Shown: positions 34,624-38,220 of the stretch, piece by piece
How positions within the stretch are numbered: the first letter of the stretch is position 1
How the letters are laid out: every line of letters starts with the position of its first letter
NCBI RefSeq assembly: GCF_013820765.1
Contig: NZ_JABJVM010000025.1
Coordinates: 1 to 38,220, forward strand
Source: Paenilisteria rustica
GTDB taxonomy: Bacteria > Bacillota > Bacilli > Lactobacillales > Listeriaceae
Direction: 5' to 3'
DNA length: 38,220 nt
The notes under the pieces: model-generated
Told to the model about the DNA's origin: nothing
The model's input: the letters and a program-made list of their open reading frames with translations, nothing else
The model's database searches: none
Program-made: the position numbers and the translations under genes

Positions 34624-35770
34624 CAGAATGATTTTGAACCAAACTTCTTATTTTGGCGCTGGTGCGATAGGGAAAATCACGGATGAGGTCCGAAAATCGG
34701 CTTTTCAAAAAGCATTTATCGTGACGGATAAGGCTTTGGTTGAGCATGGAATTGTGCAAAAAGTGACGGCGTTATTGGACGTGGAGCAGTTGCCATACGC
34801 GGTTTTTGATGGCTCGATTCCGAATCCAACGATCGCGGTTGTGAAAGCTGGGCTCGGCGCGTTTCAACAATCAGGCGCGGATTATATTATCGCGATTGGC
34901 GGTGGTTCCCCGATTGATACGGCAAAAGCGATTGGGATTATTGCGACGAATCCAACGTTTAGCGATGTGCGAAGCTTAGAGGGTGAGGCAAATACGACGC
35001 AGCCTAGCGTTCCAATTTTTGCAGTACCAACGACTTCGGGAACGGCGGCGGAAGTGACGATAAACTATGTGATCACGGATGAGGAGCAGCAGCGCAAGTT
35101 CGTTTGTGTGGACCCGCATGACATTCCGCTCGTGGCATTTGTTGACAGCGATATGATGATGTCAATGCCGAAATCGCTTTGTGCCGCAACGGGTATGGAC
35201 GCTTTAACGCATGCCATCGAAGGCTATATCACGAATGCGGCTTGGGAATTGACGGATATGCTACACTTAAAAGCGATTAAAATCATCGCGGGATCGCTTC
35301 GTTCATCGGTAAAAGGTGACGCAGTAGGACGCGAAAAAATGGCGTTAGGCCAGTACATCGCGGGAATGGGATTCTCAAATGTTGGTTTAGGTCTAGTTCA
35401 CGGCATGGCGCATCCGCTGGGGGCTTGGTATGACACGCCTCATGGGGTTGCGAATGCGATTATCTTGCCAACTATTATGGAATACAATGCGGCTCATACA
35501 GGCGAAAAATATCGCGATATCGCCCAAGCCATGGGTGTTGTTGGCACCGAATCTATGTCGCTTGATGAAGCCCGAAAAGCAGCAGTCAGAGCCGTTTCTG
35601 AGCTTTCTAAAGATGTCGGAATTCCGAGTTCACTAAGCGAAGTGGGCGTCAAAGAGCAAGATTTAGAGGCGCTTGCTAAGGACGCCTTAGCCGATGTGTG
35701 TACTGGCGGGAATCCACGGCCAACAAATGCGGAAGAAATTCTAGCATTATATAAGAAACTACTTTATTAA
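34616..35770 (+). CDS. fucO: Lactaldehyde reductase (iron-dependent alcohol dehydrogenase)
   Basis: Reduces L-lactaldehyde to L-1,2-propanediol with NADH, disposing of the rhamnose product under low oxygen. The 384-residue group III alcohol dehydrogenase closely follows E. coli FucO (NRMILNQTSYFG start, EVTINYVITDEE, CTGGNPR end). The nucleotide site is GGGSPIDTAKA (95-105), and the metal ligands are Asp195, His199, His262 and His276. AGGAGG precedes the ATG, which lies inside the transporter gene. It is the last gene of the rha operon. AldA at 9340 offers the oxidative alternative. Confidence 0.95.
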   Translation: MVNRMILNQTSYFGAGAIGKITDEVRKSAFQKAFIVTDKALVEHGIVQKVTALLDVEQLPYAVFDGSIPNPTIAVVKAGLGAFQQSGADYIIAIGGGSPIDTAKAIGIIATNPTFSDVRSLEGEANTTQPSVPIFAVPTTSGTAAEVTINYVITDEEQQRKFVCVDPHDIPLVAFVDSDMMMSMPKSLCAATGMDALTHAIEGYITNAAWELTDMLHLKAIKIIAGSLRSSVKGDAVGREKMALGQYIAGMGFSNVGLGLVHGMAHPLGAWYDTPHGVANAIILPTIMEYNAAHTGEKYRDIAQAMGVVGTESMSLDEARKAAVRAVSELSKDVGIPSSLSEVGVKEQDLEALAKDALADVCTGGNPRPTNAEEILALYKKLLY

Positions 35771-35775
35771 CAAAA

Positions 35776-35820
35776 ATTTCACATTTTCATCTTAGAAAAT
35801 TCATGACTGTCCTGTAATAT
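35776..35820 (+). promoter_or_regulatory. Activator-type promoter of the first LhrC-like sRNA
   Basis: TAATAT at 35815-35820 forms an extended -10 (CCTGTAATATAG). Box-like ATTCATG at 35799-35805 and ATTTCAC at 35776-35782 stand at the same distances (16 and 39 bases before the -10) as the clearer boxes of the other two copies. There is no consensus -35. Confidence 0.5.
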
Positions 35821-35826
35821 AGATTT

Positions 35827-35946
35827 TGTAGACAACAACAATTACTTTTTAACTCCCTTTTAGAGTAATTGCACTGTTTCTCACCTTTTTTCATACCTCT
35901 CTTAGAAAAACATCGATCCCAACTAACTGGGGTCGGTGTTTTTTGC
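35827..35946 (+). ncRNA. LhrC-like sRNA, copy 1 (divergent)
   Basis: An intergenic RNA gene of about 120 bases downstream of fucO. It has a promoter-like CCTGTAATATAG, then a hairpin (CAATTACT 35839-35846 with AGTAATTG 35864-35871) whose loop contains ACTCCC. A pyrimidine-rich single strand and a terminator hairpin (35910-35920 with 35929-35939) with T-tract follow. The layout equals copies 2 and 3, but the sequence has drifted and the C-run in the terminator is in the stem. LhrC RNAs in L. monocytogenes pair through UCCC motifs with ribosome binding sites of surface-protein mRNAs. This copy could also end rha operon read-through. Confidence 0.55.
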
Positions 35947-35970
35947 TTGGTACGATTATTGTGCTAAACT
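35943..35970 (+). promoter_or_regulatory. Probable promoter of the S66 peptidase gene
   Basis: TTGCTT at 35943-35948 and TAAACT at 35965-35970 are 16 bp apart, immediately after the sRNA terminator. GGAGGTG follows at 35981-35987. Confidence 0.45.
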
Positions 35971-35993
35971 AGAGCTACATGGAGGTGCGGTAT

Positions 35994-36836
35994 ATGTTGC
36001 AAAATAGAGATATCATCGGCTTGGTTGGTTGTTCTAACGGGCGGGAGAAGGAGCGAGAAAAGGATATTAAACGTGTGGAGGAGCTGCTTTTTAAGCGTTT
36101 CGGTATTGGCGTAGTTCGGGCAACGACGATTTTTGAAACGGAAAGTAGGACGCCGAAACAACGCGCAGAATCGCTTTTGAATATGTATCGAAATCCTGAA
36201 ATCAAGGCGATATTTGATATTTCTGGCGGTGATTTAGCGAATGAAATCTTACCATATCTTGATTTTGAGGTCATTAAGGCGGCGAATAAACCGTTTATCG
36301 GATACAGTGATTTGACGGTTATTTTGAATGCGATTTATGCGAAAACGGGTATATGCGGCTACAATTACCAATTACTGCATTTAGCAGGAAACGAGTCCGA
36401 TCTACAGCTGAACCAGTTTGAAAATACCTTTTTGAAAGGGGAAAAAACAGTAATACCATATGAAACGATACGGGTGGGCGCCAAAATGTCTGGTGAAGTT
36501 ATCGGTGGAAATATTCGGTGTTTGCTGAAGCTTGCAGGAACGGAATATCTACCCAATCCGACTAGGAAAATTATTCTACTGGAAGCGATGAGTGGCGATC
36601 GTAATAAAATCGCGACCTATCTCGCACAACTTGATCAAATCGGCTACTTAAAAGGAGCGAATGGCGTTATATTGGGCACTTTTTCAGAAATGGAGAAGTT
36701 GGGACAATGCGAGGAAGTCGTTGAAATGGTGCAGGGATACGCGAAACGATATGGTATATTCCTGTTGAAAACCCCAGCAGTTGGGCACAATGAAGATGCG
36801 CAGCCGTTCCCACTTGGACAAAAGCTTGAATTCTAA
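35994..36836 (+). CDS. Peptidase family S66 (LD-carboxypeptidase/MccF-like)
   Basis: A 280-residue cytoplasmic serine peptidase. The ATG at 35994 is chosen because GGAGGTG lies 7 bases before it and overlaps the ATG at 35979. The nucleophile is Ser105 in FIGYSDLT, and the partners are Glu197 (LLEAMSGD) and His265 (VGHNEDAQPFPLG), giving the Ser-Glu-His triad of the family. Members either trim muropeptide tetrapeptides (LdcA) or detoxify microcin C-type peptides (MccF); the sequence does not decide between them. It is single, flanked by two LhrC-like RNA genes. Confidence 0.85.
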   Translation: MLQNRDIIGLVGCSNGREKEREKDIKRVEELLFKRFGIGVVRATTIFETESRTPKQRAESLLNMYRNPEIKAIFDISGGDLANEILPYLDFEVIKAANKPFIGYSDLTVILNAIYAKTGICGYNYQLLHLAGNESDLQLNQFENTFLKGEKTVIPYETIRVGAKMSGEVIGGNIRCLLKLAGTEYLPNPTRKIILLEAMSGDRNKIATYLAQLDQIGYLKGANGVILGTFSEMEKLGQCEEVVEMVQGYAKRYGIFLLKTPAVGHNEDAQPFPLGQKLEF

Positions 36837-36841
36837 TATAA

Positions 36842-36886
36842 TTCTCATGAAACCCCCGCAAAAATTTCATCAAAGGCCTGTATTAT
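36842..36886 (+). promoter_or_regulatory. Activator-type promoter of the second LhrC-like sRNA
   Basis: TTCTCAT at 36842-36848 and TTTCATC at 36865-36871 are 23 bp apart, about two helical turns, and TATTAT (36881-36886) follows 16 bases after the start of the second box. No -35 consensus is present, as expected for a promoter needing an OmpR-type activator. LisR controls lhrC genes in L. monocytogenes. Confidence 0.55.
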
Positions 36887-36892
36887 AAAGAG

Positions 36893-36992
36893 TGTAAAGC
36901 AAGGACAGCAATTAGTTTTACCCCCCTTTTTCTAATTGTGGTGTCCCTTTAACAAACTCCCTTTTTGACCAGCTTCCCCGGCTGGTTTTTTT
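36893..36992 (+). ncRNA. LhrC-like sRNA, copy 2
   Basis: About 100 bases between the S66 and YdeI genes. Hairpin 1 is CAATTAG (36909-36915) with CTAATTG (36932-36938), its loop holding TTTTACCCCCC. The single strand contains TGTCCC and ACTCCC. The terminator is ACCAGC (36968-36973) with GCTGGT (36981-36986), a loop of TTCCCCG and seven T residues. Exposed UCCC-type motifs in the first loop, the linker and the terminator loop are the hallmark of the LhrC family. Over 30 bases in hairpin 1 are identical to copy 3. The start is estimated from the -10. Confidence 0.7.
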
Positions 36993-37032
36993 GCGTCTAT
37001 TTTGAGATAATGGGAATCTGGGAGGGATTTTG

Positions 37033-37593
37033 ATGGAGGTAGATAACAAGGTATATGCGGGAAATCGTGATGAATGGCGAAATTGGCTGGAGCTGAATGG
37101 TGAAACGGAGAAATATTGTTGGCTTGTTTTGCCGCGGAAACAGGGTGAATTTACATATATTGATGCTGTGGAGGAGGCGCTGTGCTTTGGTTGGATTGAT
37201 AGCACGAAAAAAGGAATGGACGAAAAGTACATGGCGCAACGGTTCTCACATCGCGTTCCGAAAAGCAATTGGACGGAATTAAACAAGGAGCGGGCGCGTC
37301 GGATGAGGAAGCTAGGTTTGATGACGCAGCACGGGGAAAGCGTTTTGCCGAATCTCGAAATGGAATTTGAAATATTCACAGATATTTTAGCGACGATAGA
37401 GCAGGACGCGGTTTTAGCAGAAAATTTTGCAAAACTCCCGGATCTATACGTTCGTATTAAACTTGATAATATTCAGTCCGTTGTTAAGGATCGCGCGTTA
37501 TTCGATAAGCGGTTGGCGACTTTTTTTGAAAAGACACGAAAAGGCGAATTGTATGGCAAGTGGAATGACGATGGCAGATTAGTGGATTATTAA
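37033..37593 (+). CDS. YdeI/OmpD-associated family protein
   Basis: A 186-residue soluble protein. It contains WRNWLELNG, YIDAVEEALCFGWIDSTKKG, QRFSHRVPKSNWTELNKER and a C-terminal FEKTRKGELYGKW, the order seen in the YdeI family (bacteriocin-protection, OmdA C-terminus). The molecular function is not established. The ATG at 37033 is preferred to the TTG at 37030; GGGAGGG lies 7 bases upstream. The unknown gene at 37613 follows after 19 bases and is probably co-transcribed. Confidence 0.82.
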   Translation: MEVDNKVYAGNRDEWRNWLELNGETEKYCWLVLPRKQGEFTYIDAVEEALCFGWIDSTKKGMDEKYMAQRFSHRVPKSNWTELNKERARRMRKLGLMTQHGESVLPNLEMEFEIFTDILATIEQDAVLAENFAKLPDLYVRIKLDNIQSVVKDRALFDKRLATFFEKTRKGELYGKWNDDGRLVDY

Positions 37594-37612
37594 TGGAAGG
37601 AGTCGGCATAAT

Positions 37613-37915
37613 ATGGCGCTAGAAATGAGTATTACCAATAAGTCGCAGAGCAAATTGACACAGAAGATTTTCATCTACATAGAAGGTCAGCAGAAAACGA
37701 CGAATATAAAGCAATTGGGAACTGGCGGGGAAGACCGAATTGATATTCCCGTTACAGAAAATGATTTAGGCAAAGATATCATGCTTTCCTATTTGAATAC
37801 AGACAGCGCAATTATCATTAAAAAAATCGGTCAAATCGAGAATGTGGCTCAAATGGCACGGCTAGAAATCACAGATATAACACGAGAAGGCACGATTAAG
37901 TATGATATAACATAA
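37613..37915 (+). CDS. Small conserved-looking protein of unknown function
   Basis: A 100-residue soluble protein rich in beta-strand patterns (LTQKIFIYIEG, IDIPVTENDLGKDIMLSYL, IKKIGQIENVAQMARLEI). It has no signal peptide or membrane segment. AAGGAG precedes the ATG at a good distance, supporting real translation. It probably shares a transcript with the YdeI-like gene. I do not recognise the family; the fold might be a small beta-sandwich. Confidence 0.65.
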   Translation: MALEMSITNKSQSKLTQKIFIYIEGQQKTTNIKQLGTGGEDRIDIPVTENDLGKDIMLSYLNTDSAIIIKKIGQIENVAQMARLEITDITREGTIKYDIT

Positions 37916-37936
37916 AAAATTGAAAGTTTCATGAAA

Positions 37937-37981
37937 TTCTCATAAAAATCCCTGCAAACTTTCATCGATGCCCTGTAATAT
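37937..37981 (+). promoter_or_regulatory. Activator-type promoter of the third LhrC-like sRNA
   Basis: TTCTCAT (37937-37943) and TTTCATC (37960-37966) are again 23 bp apart, and TAATAT (37976-37981) starts 16 bases after the second box begins. A further TTTCATG lies 10 bp upstream (37927-37933). The spacing is identical to copy 2. Confidence 0.6.
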
Positions 37982-37987
37982 AGAGAA

Positions 37988-38088
37988 TGTAAACAGGACA
38001 GCAATTAGTTTTACCCCCCTTTTTCTAATTGTTTCAGTCCTTATAACTCCTTTTTTGAACCAGCTCCCCCCTAGCTGGTTCTTTTTTG
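37988..38088 (+). ncRNA. LhrC-like sRNA, copy 3
   Basis: About 100 bases. Hairpin 1 is CAATTAG (38002-38008) with CTAATTG (38025-38031), loop TTTTACCCCCC and Ts. The single strand has AGTCC and ACTCC. The terminator is GAACCAGCT (38057-38065) with AGCTGGTTC (38073-38081), loop CCCCCCT and six Ts. It is the best preserved copy and the closest relative of copy 2. Expected targets are mRNAs with purine-rich GGGA near the ribosome binding site; none was tested. Confidence 0.7.
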
Positions 38089-38093
38089 TTGGT

Positions 38094-38220
38094 ACTGTTA
38101 CGAACAAAGTGAGTTACAGTACCAATATGCATGAGAGCGAAGCGAGCAGGTAATCCTTCAGCGACTGTTACGAACAAAGTGAGTTACAGTACCAATATGC
38201 ATGAGAGCGAAGCGAGCAGG
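38094..38220. repeat. 70-bp-period tandem repeat, cut by the window edge
   Basis: A 57-base unit starting ACTGTTACGAACAAAG occurs at 38094-38150 and again, identical, at 38164-38220, separated by 13 bases. The first copy carries inverted ends TTGGTACTGT and ACAGTACCAA, so each unit can form a hairpin. It ends with GAGCGAAGCGAGCAGG. More units may follow beyond the window. Confidence 0.8.

Noticed and set aside
38094-38220. CRISPR array
   Set aside because: Repeat units are 57 bases with 13-base spacers and carry no cas genes nearby; the proportions are wrong for CRISPR.

Overview
The window looks like chromosomal DNA from a low-to-mid-GC Firmicute, most probably a Listeria species outside the monocytogenes group (Listeria sensu lato). 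This rests on LRR–MucBP–LPNTG internalin-type surface proteins, a QoxABCD quinol oxidase, a B. subtilis/Listeria-type rhamnose operon, a cell-wall-anchored GH18 chitinase with an AA10 LPMO, and three intergenic small RNAs that resemble the Listeria LhrC family. This is inferred from protein features; no database was searched.

Layout. 1-700: end of an IS3-type element and an apparently truncated hypothetical gene. 1.1-4.3 kb: xylA-xylB with a strong promoter, closed by a large imperfect inverted repeat and a terminator. 4.5-6.9 kb: sortase-anchored chitinase. 6.9-9.3 kb: lipoprotein remnant, methyltransferase, WYL regulator and a divergent effector-binding-like protein. 9.3-10.8 kb: AldA-type lactaldehyde dehydrogenase. 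10.9-12.6 kb: SatD-like/DUF3307 pair behind a twin-palindrome operator. 12.7-13.3 kb: LPMO. 13.6-17.9 kb: qoxABCD, followed by a nested palindromic repeat. 18.1-20.2 kb: ArsR-type regulator translationally coupled to a YadG/YadH-like ABC exporter. 20.3-28.3 kb: a striking symmetric locus in which two LRR-MucBP-LPNTG genes lie in inverted orientation around a 1,184-residue beta-helix protein. 28.4-35.8 kb: rhaR and the divergent operon rhaB-rhaA-rhaD-rhaM-MFS transporter-fucO. 35.8-38.1 kb: three LhrC-like sRNA genes alternating with an S66 peptidase, a YdeI-like protein and a small unknown protein. 38.09 kb to the end: a 70-bp-period tandem repeat cut by the window edge.

How the parts fit. 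Xylose and rhamnose enter central metabolism through XylAB and RhaABDM. Rhamnose gives DHAP and L-lactaldehyde, which FucO can reduce or AldA can oxidise. Chitinase and LPMO form an extracellular chitin-degrading pair. CcpA-like cre sites lie near chitinase and aldA, and a degenerate one near xylA.

The most unusual region is 20.3-28.3 kb. The two internalin-like genes share nearly identical signal peptides and a nearly identical ~1.2-kb stretch covering the last LRR to the MucBP repeats. Their LRRs differ mostly at exposed positions of the LxxLxLxxN strand. The geometry could allow inversion or gene conversion that shuffles LRR heads and anchors. The second candidate novelty is the chain of three LhrC-like sRNAs with conserved 23-bp-spaced promoter boxes.
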